This document shows, one piece after another, positions 36,279 through 45,670 of a stretch of 64,000 nucleotides of DNA. Under the pieces are notes generated by a model that made no database searches, was not told the origin of the DNA, and saw only the letters and a list, made by a program, of their open reading frames with translations. The stretch is from Myxococcales bacterium (GTDB lineage: Bacteria; Myxococcota_A; UBA9160; UBA4427), in contig JADFNE010000002.1 of NCBI GenBank assembly GCA_022563535.1, positions 62,001-126,000 of the forward strand, read 5' to 3'. Made by a program: the position numbers and the translations under genes. Each line of letters begins with the position of its first letter. Positions within the stretch are counted from its first letter, which is position 1.

Positions 36279-37340
36279 CTACTGAAGCCCTGTAACCAGG
36301 GCCCTGATCAACAAATTCCACCCATCCAGAAGCACAAACAGCATGAGTTTGAAAGGCAATGAAATCATCATCGGAGGCAATACCATCATGCCCATCGATA
36401 TAAGCATCGAGGCGACGAGAATGTCGATGATCAAGAATGGGAGATAGATCATGAATCCAATTTCGAATGCCGTGCGAATTTCGCTGATCAAGTACGCGGG
36501 CAAGAGCATGCGGAATCCAACTTCTTCCCGGCTTTCCGGGGGTTCCAGATCCGACAGGTCATAGAAGAGCGCAAGGTCCTTTTGGCGGGTATGGGACAAC
36601 AAGTATTCGCGTACCGGCAGGGCCGCCCGGGTGGCCGCCTCTGCCACGTCAATTTCCTCGGCTGTGTACGGAACCAGGGCGTTCTCGTAGATCTCTTCGC
36701 CCACGGGTGCCATCACGTAGAACGTCGTGAACAGTGCAAGGGAGACCAAAACTTGCCGCGGCGGAAGTTGATGGGTGCCCATCGCCTGGCGAAGCAGCGT
36801 AAGCACGATCAGGACACGTGCGTAACAGGTCATCATCAAGATCATTGACGGCGCGACGGAGATCAATGTCAGGAGAGCGACGATCTGAAGCGTCGAGGAG
36901 ATCCGTGCAGGGGTCGTGGCGTCATCCAGGACCAACGTCAATTGGGCTGGACCCAGCTCGAGAATATCTGCCGCTGCACTTCCGGGACTCAGGGAATACA
37001 ACAGCAAGAATACAAACGTGGCTCTCGCCACGTCGCGCAGCCGGTCAGTCCACGGGATGTCCTGGGGCGGACGCTCATCTTCCTCGACCAACTCGACTTC
37101 GTCGGTCTCGGACAATTCCCGGAGCAGATTTACGCTGTTGTCAGTCGAACCGATCAGCAGGCTCTCGCCCTTCACTTCGACCACGTGGAGTTTTTGCCGC
37201 CCACCGAGTGAAATCGTATCGACAATTCGCATTGACCGGGAACCAGAGTTTCTATTCGCGAACCCCAGTCCACGAACGAGAGCAGCAACGAGAACGATGA
37301 AGCCGAGGACGACACTCAGCGCTGACGCCGTCTCCCACAC
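36279..37340 (-). CDS. fliP: Fused FliO-FliP export gate protein
   Basis: One 353-codon frame joins FliO and FliP. Residues 1-95 match FliO: a membrane helix (about 7-24), then a cytoplasmic SMRIVDTISLGGRQKLHVVEVKGESLLIG domain. Residues about 104-353 match full FliP: a signal-peptide-like helix ending SPGSAAA-D, then four membrane helices and the MGTHQLPPRQVLVSLALFTTFYVMAPV block. No stop separates them. An in-frame GTG at 37031 would give a normal 250-residue FliP. Signal peptidase could also split the product, since topology agrees. Confidence 0.92.
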   Translation of the reverse strand: MWETASALSVVLGFIVLVAALVRGLGFANRNSGSRSMRIVDTISLGGRQKLHVVEVKGESLLIGSTDNSVNLLRELSETDEVELVEEDERPPQDIPWTDRLRDVARATFVFLLLYSLSPGSAAADILELGPAQLTLVLDDATTPARISSTLQIVALLTLISVAPSMILMMTCYARVLIVLTLLRQAMGTHQLPPRQVLVSLALFTTFYVMAPVGEEIYENALVPYTAEEIDVAEAATRAALPVREYLLSHTRQKDLALFYDLSDLEPPESREEVGFRMLLPAYLISEIRTAFEIGFMIYLPFLIIDILVASMLISMGMMVLPPMMISLPFKLMLFVLLDGWNLLIRALVTGLQ

Positions 37341-37390
37341 GAATTGTCTCCTGGCCTCTCGGACGATGTACCATCACCCATAGGCGTCTA

Positions 37391-37726
37391 TTAGCGCGTT
37401 CGACCGGCAAGGGATTCAGTTGAGACCACCTCGACGACCTTCACGGCCAATCTATCTTCGACCACCGTCACTTCCCCTCGCGCGACGAGCCGTTCGTTGA
37501 CGTAGATATCTGCCGGCTCGCCGTTCATTCTGTCGAGTTCGACGATCGATCCCTTGGTCAGCTGCAAGATTTCGCGAACGAGTAGCTGAGTGCTGCCGAT
37601 CTCCACACTCAAACGAAGCGGAACATCCATCACCACGGTCAGGCCCGCCCCAACCTGGGCCTTGTCAGCCGCGACGGTCGCCTCGTTCACATCCGGTAGT
37701 ACTTGAGTCGCATCGTTTCCCGCCAT
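37391..37726 (-). CDS. fliN: Motor switch protein FliN
   Basis: FliN forms the bottom of the C ring with FliM and helps dock the export ATPase. The 111 residues end in the SpoA domain (MDVPLRLSVEIGSTQLLVREILQLTKGSIVELDR onward). It begins 18 bases after fliM. Confidence 0.95.
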   Translation of the reverse strand: MAGNDATQVLPDVNEATVAADKAQVGAGLTVVMDVPLRLSVEIGSTQLLVREILQLTKGSIVELDRMNGEPADIYVNERLVARGEVTVVEDRLAVKVVEVVSTESLAGRTR

Positions 37727-37744
37727 CAGTCGTCTCGATCTCCG

Positions 37745-38677
37745 TCAAATTCGATCCGTCAATTGAACCGCCAGGCGCCGACCCACCGCTCCTCGAATCG
37801 CATGGAACTTCGGTATCCCAGCGACAGTCGTGAGCAGTTCGTCTCCATCGACGCGATCGAGGGGGATCACGTCGCCCACGGACATGTTTGAAAAATCTCT
37901 GAGAGACATCTGGACCGAGCCTATCTCGGCGCGGAACTCGAGCCCCATGTCCAGAACTGTCTCTTCGACTTGAGCACCGCTCAGTGATGCAACCTCTCTG
38001 GCCGCAGCGATTCGATCCTCGAACGCGGCCTTGGGAACCGCGACGCGCATTCGGCAGACGTCTCCGAAACCACTCACGTCGAAGGTCGCGAGATACAGAT
38101 CTTCGGGGATCTCCTCTTGCACGTGCTTGCGCTCGATCAGACCCGTAATCTTGGGATCGATCTTTGTCCCGTCTGACCAGCATTCACCGAGCCGCTCCAG
38201 TAGATCCTCGGAAAAACTTCGATAGAAGCGCTGCTCGATGGATGTGTAGGCGCGCACGGGAGGCGCAGTCTTCTTCAAACCCGTACTCGCTCCGAGATTG
38301 ATGCAAAATAGATGAAATAGAAATGTCCTTCCGATCAACAGGATCCCGCGGCCGGCGCCGGGGACCAGATCAAACACGACAGCGCGATCGGTAGGCACCA
38401 TGAGCTGTTCGAATTCTTCCGGCTCAGTGTCACGCCAGTCAATCAACGTGAAGCGAATGGATGTCTGAAAGACGTTCGACATGCTCCGCGAAATGCGATC
38501 AGCAAATACTTCTGAGGCTCGCTGAAGAGAATGCGAAACCAGGCGCGCCTCGGTTCCGACTTCTTTCCGACTCAGGCCAGACCAGCTCGCAGTACCGCCC
38601 TTTTCGGACAGGCGCTCGAGAAGAACTTCGAGTTCTTCCGGGCTGAGTACCGGCTCTTGGGATTCTGTATTCTTCAT
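37745..38677 (-). CDS. fliM: Motor switch protein FliM
   Basis: FliM is the CheY-P target and main C-ring subunit. The 310 residues have the middle CheC-like domain (about 45-225) and a C-terminal SpoA domain (about 240-305). The N-terminal CheY-binding peptide, usually LSQxEIDxLL, reads LSPEELEVLLERLS here. That is a recognisable but altered version. ATG overlaps the fliL stop. Confidence 0.94.
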   Translation of the reverse strand: MKNTESQEPVLSPEELEVLLERLSEKGGTASWSGLSRKEVGTEARLVSHSLQRASEVFADRISRSMSNVFQTSIRFTLIDWRDTEPEEFEQLMVPTDRAVVFDLVPGAGRGILLIGRTFLFHLFCINLGASTGLKKTAPPVRAYTSIEQRFYRSFSEDLLERLGECWSDGTKIDPKITGLIERKHVQEEIPEDLYLATFDVSGFGDVCRMRVAVPKAAFEDRIAAAREVASLSGAQVEETVLDMGLEFRAEIGSVQMSLRDFSNMSVGDVIPLDRVDGDELLTTVAGIPKFHAIRGAVGRRLAVQLTDRI

Positions 38678-39189
38678 TGCACGACGAATTCCGTAAACAG
38701 CACTGACTTCAATTTACCGGTTTCCAGGACATCGTTTACCCGTTCAAAAATGTCCTGTTTCAGCAACGCCTTCCCTTCGAAATCGGTGATATCTGAGAGC
38801 TTCTTGCTCGACAACAACACGATCACGGCATCGCGAACCTGGGAGAGACGCGCGTCGATCTCGGTCTTGAGTTCGGGGCTGTCGGCTTCGAGTTCGACCT
38901 TCACCTTGAGGTACCGGCTGTACCCATCTCCGGTCACGTTCACAACGAACGGTTCGAGGGAGTAAAGGCGTTCCTTGAATCCTTCGCCCTCGGCTTCTCG
39001 CAGCTCAGCCGCGGCCGCAGCCGCCGCTTCCGTATCTTCGACTGGAGCCGGCGCCGATTGTCCGCTCAGAATGAAGAACGCTCCGCCCGCCCCTGCGGCG
39101 AGGGACAACACGACTGCACCAGCGATCAGCAACCAGGGGATCCCGCCACTGGATGACACCTCTTCTTGATTTGCTTCTTCTTTGGCCAT
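38674..39189 (-). CDS. fliL: Stator-associated protein FliL
   Basis: FliL is a single-pass membrane protein that supports the stator ring. The 171 residues have a cytoplasmic head, a membrane helix (about 18-40), an Ala/Glu-rich linker and the periplasmic stomatin-like domain with LEPFVVNVTGDGYSRYLKVKVELE. It is the first structural gene downstream of the sigma-54 activator. Confidence 0.93.
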   Translation of the reverse strand: MAKEEANQEEVSSSGGIPWLLIAGAVVLSLAAGAGGAFFILSGQSAPAPVEDTEAAAAAAAELREAEGEGFKERLYSLEPFVVNVTGDGYSRYLKVKVELEADSPELKTEIDARLSQVRDAVIVLLSSKKLSDITDFEGKALLKQDIFERVNDVLETGKLKSVLFTEFVVQ

Positions 39190-39221
39190 CGACCAACTCC
39201 TTGCTCAGTACGCCCGAACCT

Positions 39222-40628
39222 CTAGCGATCGGTGGCAACAAGTGGGCCAGGACCCGACACGACCTTCAGTGCCCCGTCTCCCACCTGATGCTGTTCAATG
39301 CCGAATTCCTTTAATCGTCGCCACAGTGTCGTGGTGGAGATCTGAAGGAGTTCGGCGGCTTGCTTGCGGTTCCATCCTACGCGCTCGAGGGTGGAAAGAA
39401 TGTGAGCTCGCTCCATCACCTGAAGACTCTGGATCGTCTCCCCTTCGCGAACCAGCGACGCCTCGCGCAGGCGAATCGGCATATCCTCGACCATGATGCG
39501 CTCACCACGACACAGCGCCGCACCTCGCTCGATCGAGTTTTCGAGCTGTCGAACATTTCCGGGCCAGTCGTGGGTCATCAGCACGTCGAGGGCACGGGGG
39601 TCGAGACCGGTGATCCGCTTTCCGAGCTTCTTGGCGAAGCCCTTGATGAAGTGTTTCGACAGCACCGAGATGTCCTCGAGCCGTTCTCGCAGGGCTGGAA
39701 CGTGGATGGGAATCACCGCCAGCCGATAGTAGAGATCCTCTCGAAACCGCCCGGCCGCCACTTCCTCTTCGAGCGGCTTATTCGATGCTGCGACCAACCG
39801 CACGTCGACAAAACGGGTGCACTCGGATCCAACCGGTCGAATTTCTCCGGTTTGCAGGAATCGCAAAAGCTTGACCTGCATGGGTGCTGGCATGTCGGCA
39901 ACTTCGTCGAGAAATACCGTGCCGCCATGAGCGTGTTCGAAGATTCCCTTCTTGTTGCTCGATGCGCCGGTAAATGCCCCCCGTCGATGTCCGAACAATT
40001 CACTTTCGAGCAAGGTCTCGGGAAAGGCCGCTGAGTTGATCGCCGAAAAGACCTTGTCGACCCGAGGACTCAGACGGTGAATCGCGCGACCGACGAGTTC
40101 CTTGCCTGTCCCGGTCTCTCCGGTGATGAGCACGCTGCTGTCGGTTCTGGCGATCTTCAGGACCATCTCCATCAGCTCACGAATTGCACGTGAGCGTCCG
40201 ATAATTCCCGACTCGGCGGCAATGGTGAGGGGGTCACTTTCTTCTAGCGCGCCGCGATGCTCGATCGTCCTCTCCTTCACCGACATCTGCACGACTCCAA
40301 TCAAACGCTCGCGGTTGATCGGCTTTCTGAGATAGTCCTGGGCTCCCAGACGCATTGCATCGACTGCAGCCTCGATACTTCCAACTCCTGACATGATGAC
40401 CACCGATATTTCCGGTTGCTCATGTCTAATTACCTTCAGCAAGTCCAAGCTCTTCATCGCCTCACGTTGGAGGTCGACCAGGACAACATCGAACTCGATC
40501 GCTCGACACAGACGGAGTGCTTCCTCCCCCGCGTGCTCCGAGTGGACTTCGTGTCCCACTTCTTGAAGTATCTCGGTAACTTGCATACAAACACTCGGCT
40601 GTTCGTCGACAACAAGAATCCTAGCCAC
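39222..40628 (-). CDS. Sigma-54 response regulator, flagellar activator (FlrC/FleR type)
   Basis: The 468 residues have an intact receiver (Asp8, phospho-acceptor Asp52, Ser80, Lys102), an AAA+ domain with GETGTGKE (170-177) and GAFTGA (217-222), Walker B VFLDEV, and a Fis-type helix-turn-helix near 420-460. It is the only intact GAFTGA activator in the window, so it probably drives the six sigma-54 promoters. The GTG start at 40628 is set by GGAGAGGAG upstream; the longer frame overlaps the next gene. Its upstream partner is a pseudo-receiver protein. Confidence 0.9.
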   Translation of the reverse strand: MARILVVDEQPSVCMQVTEILQEVGHEVHSEHAGEEALRLCRAIEFDVVLVDLQREAMKSLDLLKVIRHEQPEISVVIMSGVGSIEAAVDAMRLGAQDYLRKPINRERLIGVVQMSVKERTIEHRGALEESDPLTIAAESGIIGRSRAIRELMEMVLKIARTDSSVLITGETGTGKELVGRAIHRLSPRVDKVFSAINSAAFPETLLESELFGHRRGAFTGASSNKKGIFEHAHGGTVFLDEVADMPAPMQVKLLRFLQTGEIRPVGSECTRFVDVRLVAASNKPLEEEVAAGRFREDLYYRLAVIPIHVPALRERLEDISVLSKHFIKGFAKKLGKRITGLDPRALDVLMTHDWPGNVRQLENSIERGAALCRGERIMVEDMPIRLREASLVREGETIQSLQVMERAHILSTLERVGWNRKQAAELLQISTTTLWRRLKEFGIEQHQVGDGALKVVSGPGPLVATDR

Positions 40629-40716
40629 GCTTTCTACTCCTCTCCGACACACTGGTTCGAGACCGCAACCCGCTCTCGTTCCGACTGCGTCCGTGTTCGA
40701 CTTGCTCCCGTCAAGA

Positions 40717-42042
40717 TCAAGATGCTTCGCAGCCCTTGCTCGAGACAACTCCCTGGAGTTCCTCTGCCAAGTTGCTCAACTGCAGCGTTTCGCTGCGGAT
40801 CAATTGAACCGCTTCGCAGTCGCTTCGATCGTTTTGCCCACGGGGTTCGATACTCGCCAATGCTCGACTCACTCCGGCGACGGTTTTTCTCAGGCGTTCG
40901 GCGATCCGCCGATCTCGATCGCATCGTTTGGCCCGTTTCAATGCTGTTTGACGAATGCGCTGCAACGTCGGACCGAGGGCATCCGTCAGGCATTCGGCGA
41001 GGTCGAGCGGCCATCCGGAGACAGACTGCGCCTGGCCGGTCACCACCAACACACTCGCCAGGCATTGATCTCCGGCAACCACTGGGATGGCGAGAATGCT
41101 TCGGCTGGATACGGACTCGTTGGCCATCATCCGATTGAGCCCGAACACGAACGGGCGCGACGCTCCGTTGATCGAAGCGAGAACGCGACTGAGCTTGGGG
41201 GCCAACCGGCTGCGGTCAAAGCTCAAAGCTGCGGAGCTGCGTTCGTCGATTCGACTCAGGATCCCTTGATGTTGGTCCCACCACCAGAGCTGATGGGGCT
41301 GAACGAATCGAGCAAAGGCACGGCCCAGAACAGCGGCTAGCTCCCCCTCGGTTTCGCACTGTGCAAAGCTTGCTTCCGCGCGAGAACGGGTCCGCGCAAG
41401 AGAATCGCAGACGAGGTCCGGCGATGAGACCGGCCAAAGTCTTTCGCTCACAGAATTTGCGCGAGACTCCGCTTCAAAATCCGCCGCGATTGCCGGTTCT
41501 TGTGCTCGGGTCGGCCACTCAACCAACAACAAGTTGCGAACGAGTTCTCGCAGGCTCTGTGCGTCCCAAGGTTTGCCCAGGAAGAACGAGACGTCGGATC
41601 TTCTAATGGCATCGCGAATGACCGCGATATCGCATTCGCCAGTAATCAGGACCCGGGTTGTCTCAGGAAACTCGAGCCGGGTCGTCTCGAGAAAGCCAAT
41701 TCCACCTCCGGGAGAAAGATTGAGCTCGGCGATCACGAAGTCGATCTTTTCTCGGCGGAGCATCGCCAGACCAAGTGCACCGGTTTCCGCAATGCGAACA
41801 CGAAGGGCAGGATGGCGCAACGAGCGTGCCAGTGCGGCACACAATCCTGGAGAGTCACCCACGATCAAGATCCGACGATGTGACTTCGGCAGATGATGAC
41901 CGCGCACACCTTTAGTCGGAGACTGCATCTGGCTGGACAAGCCGGGAGCAACGTTGCCCCTGGCGATGGGAAGATCTTGCCCAGTGGCATTCCTTCTTGA
42001 TATGTTTGGTCGCCTCGAACCGATCACATGACCATGCAGCAC
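40717..42042 (-). CDS. Pseudo-receiver, GAF and DHp-like protein
   Basis: The 441 residues show a receiver-like domain (about 55-175), a GAF domain (about 215-360) and a short DHp-like helical end with no ATPase domain. The phospho-acceptor Asp is Glu106 (IAELNLSPGG); the first acidic pair is Gly-Asp; Thr134 and Lys157 are kept. It sits where the sensor kinase of a FlrB/FlrC pair would be, yet it can neither accept phosphate in the normal way nor bind ATP. The GTG at 42042 has GAGGGG six bases upstream; GTG 42084 and ATG 41928 are alternatives. Confidence 0.75.
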   Translation of the reverse strand: MLHGHVIGSRRPNISRRNATGQDLPIARGNVAPGLSSQMQSPTKGVRGHHLPKSHRRILIVGDSPGLCAALARSLRHPALRVRIAETGALGLAMLRREKIDFVIAELNLSPGGGIGFLETTRLEFPETTRVLITGECDIAVIRDAIRRSDVSFFLGKPWDAQSLRELVRNLLLVEWPTRAQEPAIAADFEAESRANSVSERLWPVSSPDLVCDSLARTRSRAEASFAQCETEGELAAVLGRAFARFVQPHQLWWWDQHQGILSRIDERSSAALSFDRSRLAPKLSRVLASINGASRPFVFGLNRMMANESVSSRSILAIPVVAGDQCLASVLVVTGQAQSVSGWPLDLAECLTDALGPTLQRIRQTALKRAKRCDRDRRIAERLRKTVAGVSRALASIEPRGQNDRSDCEAVQLIRSETLQLSNLAEELQGVVSSKGCEAS

Positions 42043-42091
42043 CGAGTTCCCCTCACAAGAACGTTTGCGCACCGTCTTGCGCACGCGCCCT

Positions 42092-42319
42092 TCAGGAATC
42101 GGAAATCGCTACGCGAGCTTTAGCGCTATTTGTTGAAGATTGAAGGGTTTTTGAAATCTGGGGTGCTATCCGACCGAACTCTAATTGAACCGAATTGGGG
42201 CGTAGAGCCATTATTCGGGACTCTGGATCGTATTTTACTTCCAAGCCGGTCCATTCATTTCGCACGATCCACTCGGAATATTTTTCCGGGCATTCGATCT
42301 GGATTGCGGAGTAACGCAT
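42092..42319 (-). CDS. Possible 75-residue protein, doubtful
   Basis: A 75-codon frame with ATG 42319 fills part of the 42085-42424 gap. It has no match that I recognise, no strong ribosome site and mixed codon use. The gap is AT-richer than its surroundings and more likely holds the promoter of the regulator genes. No sigma-54 site is seen in it. Confidence 0.22.
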   Translation of the reverse strand: MRYSAIQIECPEKYSEWIVRNEWTGLEVKYDPESRIMALRPNSVQLEFGRIAPQISKTLQSSTNSAKARVAISDS

Positions 42320-42424
42320 TGCAACCTGGACGGTTTGATTGCGAGTATGAAAGGCGATTGTGCCGAAGCCTGCGAGAACCGTTTCGTGCGAGCACTCGAA
42401 ACTTTGCCCAGCAAAAGGTGCGAC

Positions 42425-43252
42425 CTAGGATGACTCGGTCGAGTCCGCCTGAACAGTACTCTCTTCTCGCGCCTTCTTCTGCGCTCGGGACTCTCGGCGC
42501 TTATTGGGATCGCGAAGATAGACGAACTCGACTCGGCGATTTACAGAGTGAGACTCTTCACTATCGCCTTCGACCAGAGGACGGGTATTAGCAAAACCGG
42601 CAGCACTCAGCATGCTGGGGTCGAGTCCTCCAGAATCCACCATGTATTGCAGTACCGCAATCGCGCGGGCAGCAGATAGATGCCAGTTGCTCGGAAATCG
42701 GGCTGAGGAGATCGGGCTCGAGTCAGTATGACCTTCGATCGAAAGTTCGTATGGAAACTCTTCAGTCAGTCTTACGATCTCATCGAGAAACACGAACGAC
42801 TCGGGAAGAAGAATGTCGGACCCCGGTTTGAAGAGGGCGTGTCCTTTGACACGGACAATGATGCCCCTCTCGGATGACTTCGCTTCGATGATGCGAGCGA
42901 GATTGTTCTCCGCGATCGCTTGCTCCACCTTCTGCATCATCGCCTGATCGTTGCTCGGCGCCTGGTTCTTGGTGGGCATGTTCATGATGTCTAGAAACGG
43001 TGTCGATTTTTGCTCCGAAAGCTCGACAACACTGTTGCTCTGGGTCTTGAAGTGTCCTGGGTTTTCGAGCTTGAAGCCGAGAGCAGCTTGTACTGAACCC
43101 ATCGCCTCGAGAAACAGCTGCTTGTCCATATTTGCGAACGAAAGCATGAGGACAAAGAAGACGAGCAGCAGACTCATCAAGTCGCCCATCGTTGCGAGCC
43201 ACGCCGGAGCGCCCTCTTCGCAGACGTGGTCTTCGGCTTCGTCCGGGTCCAA
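42425..43252 (-). CDS. Second stator protein MotB/PomB-like
   Basis: The 275 residues carry a single membrane helix with the ion-binding Asp24 in MGDLMSLLLVFFVLMLSFANMD, a pattern close to PomB. A linker and an OmpA-like domain with EGHTDSSPI and NRRVEFVYL follow. The Lys/Arg-rich tail (about 245-275) is extra. It begins four bases after the second motA. PomB-type proteins often use sodium; the ion here is not provable by eye. Confidence 0.9.
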   Translation of the reverse strand: MDPDEAEDHVCEEGAPAWLATMGDLMSLLLVFFVLMLSFANMDKQLFLEAMGSVQAALGFKLENPGHFKTQSNSVVELSEQKSTPFLDIMNMPTKNQAPSNDQAMMQKVEQAIAENNLARIIEAKSSERGIIVRVKGHALFKPGSDILLPESFVFLDEIVRLTEEFPYELSIEGHTDSSPISSARFPSNWHLSAARAIAVLQYMVDSGGLDPSMLSAAGFANTRPLVEGDSEESHSVNRRVEFVYLRDPNKRRESRAQKKAREESTVQADSTESS

Positions 43253-43256
43253 GAAC

Positions 43257-44036
43257 CTACTTCTCCGCTGCCAGCTTCTCGCGCTCGTGAGGCGATAGGA
43301 ACGCCTCGAGCTTCGACTGGATCACCATGGTGTTGTCGCCCTTGAGAATGGACTCGACCCCAACGATCGTGAGCTTCTTGGCGCTGACTTCATCAGCAGT
43401 CCGAGCCGCGAGCTTTGTCGCAATGGGACCAAAGACGAGAAATGCGAGAACTGCGCCGTACAGCGTAGTCAGCAACGCGACTGCCATGGCCGGCCCGATC
43501 GAATCCGGGTCATCGAGGCTTTGCAACATCTGCACCAGGCCGATGATGGTTCCGATCAGCCCCATCGAAGGCGCGGTCGCACACATGAATTTCCAGATAT
43601 CCTGCCCGCTTGCATGGCGGCTCTTCATTGCTGAGAGTTCGCTGTCCAGAGTGCTCTTGATGATTTCCGGACTCAAACCATCAACGCCAAGCCGCACGCC
43701 CCGAGCCATGAATGGATCTTCAATCGTCTCGCCTTCGAGAGAGACGAGTCCTTCCTTGCGGGCCTTCGCGGCGAGGTGAATGATTACGGGAATCAGTTCA
43801 TCCATGGGACTCGTCTTGTCAAATACCGCTTGCATCAACAGTGCCATCGCCGCCTTTACGTTTGGCAACTTCTGACACACCATTGTTGCGGAAAGGGTCC
43901 CACCGATCACGATCAGCGCGCTCTGGGCGTCCATAAACGGAGCAATCCCTCCGCCAAGCATCATCGCGCTGGCGATCAATGCGAACGCGAGCACAAGGCC
44001 AACGACTGTACCTAGATCCATGGCTGCCGATCCCAT
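43257..44036 (-). CDS. Second stator protein MotA/PomA-like
   Basis: The 259 residues open MDLGTVVGLVLAF after a five-residue lead and have four membrane helices. The block APSMGLIGTIIGLVQML is typical of PomA. It pairs with the PomB-like gene. The second start at ATG 44021 is equally possible. No sigma-54 site precedes it. Confidence 0.9.
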   Translation of the reverse strand: MGSAAMDLGTVVGLVLAFALIASAMMLGGGIAPFMDAQSALIVIGGTLSATMVCQKLPNVKAAMALLMQAVFDKTSPMDELIPVIIHLAAKARKEGLVSLEGETIEDPFMARGVRLGVDGLSPEIIKSTLDSELSAMKSRHASGQDIWKFMCATAPSMGLIGTIIGLVQMLQSLDDPDSIGPAMAVALLTTLYGAVLAFLVFGPIATKLAARTADEVSAKKLTIVGVESILKGDNTMVIQSKLEAFLSPHEREKLAAEK

Positions 44037-44254
44037 TCGCGTTGACGGTGAAAACCACAGAGAGCACCCAAGCTCTCACACGGCAGTCGTATCGGCGTTC
44101 AGAGATGGTCACTCGATCGAGTGTTCTGCTGATGAGATTTCGCAACACGGGGGATGCGTGCAGTCAGGGGGCTGCTGGGATGTCGAGAAGAACAGCTTGT
44201 GAGAAGAGCACGGAATGCAATCTGACCGCGACGAGTCGCAAGAAAAAAAGCTGA

Positions 44255-45031
44255 TCAGCGATTGCTGGCGAGTGAGCGGGCGGTTGGCTGGCGCCTGACG
44301 CTGAACTCTACATCCTCGCTGAAGAGTTTCAGCGGTACCCAGTCCGGCATGCTCGACATGCGCGGCATTCCCGATGTCATGGCACCCGTCGGATCAATCA
44401 CCCAGGGATCCATTCGATCTTCGAACCAGAGGGTGACCATGTGGTGCTGGCCATCCGACGGTCGGTAGACGATTGCGCGATAGACCTCGTTCGAGGCGAA
44501 CCCAAGGTCGCGCAGAGCGTGATAGACCAGCAACTCGAGACCATCACAATCGTCGCCGTTGCCGCGCAGGGTTTCTTCCAGAGTTGCCCAATGATCGATC
44601 GGCCCGTCGGCCACGTAGTGGGCACGGGCTTGGGACTGAATCCATGAGGCGAGTTCGCGGGCAATTTCGCGCCGCCGATCGGAGCGGAAACCGAAGTACT
44701 TGCCGCGCAATCCGTCGTCGGGCAGGAACTGCGCGCCGGCACCGCCCTCTTCTGCTACCGCTGCTGATTCGCTCGCCGCATCACTGGCCACGGCCTGAGC
44801 GGGGAGATTGCCGTCCCTGGCGGAGCGTTTAGCGAAGAAAGATCCGTCGTCAGCCTGCTCCCGCCGCTGCCAACCGGAGATCTTCGCGCTCCAGGCGTCG
44901 GCGGAATCGGGGGTTTGGAAGTAGTCGTAGCTGACCGGAGCTTTGATCATCCCAGTGCAACCCGCACCCAAGGTGATCGCCAATCCAAGCAGAAAGCCGG
45001 CAGCGATTGAGGAGGACATTCCATTTCGCAT
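44255..45031 (-). CDS. Lipoprotein with transglutaminase-like cysteine peptidase domain
   Basis: From ATG 45031 the 258 residues start with a lipobox signal (about 1-22, LGAGC). A low-complexity Ala/Ser/Glu stretch (about 70-95) and a papain/transglutaminase-like domain follow. The likely catalytic set is Cys in GDDCDGL, His in QHHMVTLWF and Asp in WVIDPTGAM. Bacterial members of this class cleave periplasmic adhesins or crosslinks. The substrate is unknown here. Confidence 0.75.
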   Translation of the reverse strand: MRNGMSSSIAAGFLLGLAITLGAGCTGMIKAPVSYDYFQTPDSADAWSAKISGWQRREQADDGSFFAKRSARDGNLPAQAVASDAASESAAVAEEGGAGAQFLPDDGLRGKYFGFRSDRRREIARELASWIQSQARAHYVADGPIDHWATLEETLRGNGDDCDGLELLVYHALRDLGFASNEVYRAIVYRPSDGQHHMVTLWFEDRMDPWVIDPTGAMTSGMPRMSSMPDWVPLKLFSEDVEFSVRRQPTARSLASNR

Positions 45032-45274
45032 TACGCGGTAGCTATCGGCAGGCCAATCTGCTGGGTTGAGGCCTGGAGCGAAAAAATGTGGGGCAACCGC
45101 AACAGTTCTCAATCTCAATAATCTCGATCGAGTCAGGCGAACCTGAGGGCTTTACCCCTCGGGAATCAAGTTCATCGGAACCTAGCGACTTCCCCTAGGG
45201 AAAATTGGCGTATCGGGTCGCAGGGAGATCGATCGGGGATCGGTTTCAAATGTCGCCAGCCGAATCTCGGGTCA

Positions 45275-45307
45275 GCGCGGGTGGCGCGCGGGTGGCGCGC
45301 GGGTGGC
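45275..45307. repeat. Three perfect 11-bp tandem repeats
   Basis: GCGCGGGTGGC occurs three times head to tail in the gap 45032-45325. Otherwise that gap shows no gene. Confidence 0.8.
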
Positions 45308-45325
45308 GTTAGTGCAGATGGGAAA

Positions 45326-45514
45326 TCAGGCCGGGATGTAATAGTTCATGCCGTCGCAGGCACCTACTAAACCAAAGAGAATCAAGAAGCAGGCGATCAT
45401 GCAGGGAATGCCGCCGACTACATAAAGAACCGATACGAGATCGAGCTTGCCCTTCAGTTCGTAGTCAGTTTGCTTCGGGGTCGCCTGGCCGCTGGTCTCG
45501 CTGGAATCGTCCAT
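45326..45514 (-). CDS. Small membrane protein
   Basis: This is a 62-residue protein with one or two hydrophobic segments (about 27-52, VLYVVGGIPCMIACFLILFGL) and a polar N-terminal head. AGAAGGAG lies seven bases before the ATG, so translation is well supported. I do not recognise the family. It stands alone between two minus-strand genes. Confidence 0.65.
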   Translation of the reverse strand: MDDSSETSGQATPKQTDYELKGKLDLVSVLYVVGGIPCMIACFLILFGLVGACDGMNYYIPA

Positions 45515-45670
45515 GGTCGAAACTCCTTCTAGCTGATCTTCTCTTTGTAGCGGGCGGCAGCGTAGCCGGACTCACCTCGCCTGCCAATCGTGGGAGTGCC
45601 CCATTTGACGCAACTCTCGGTTGCAGTCATCTCATCTCTCGACCGTGACCACACAGAACAGCTCTCGCGG

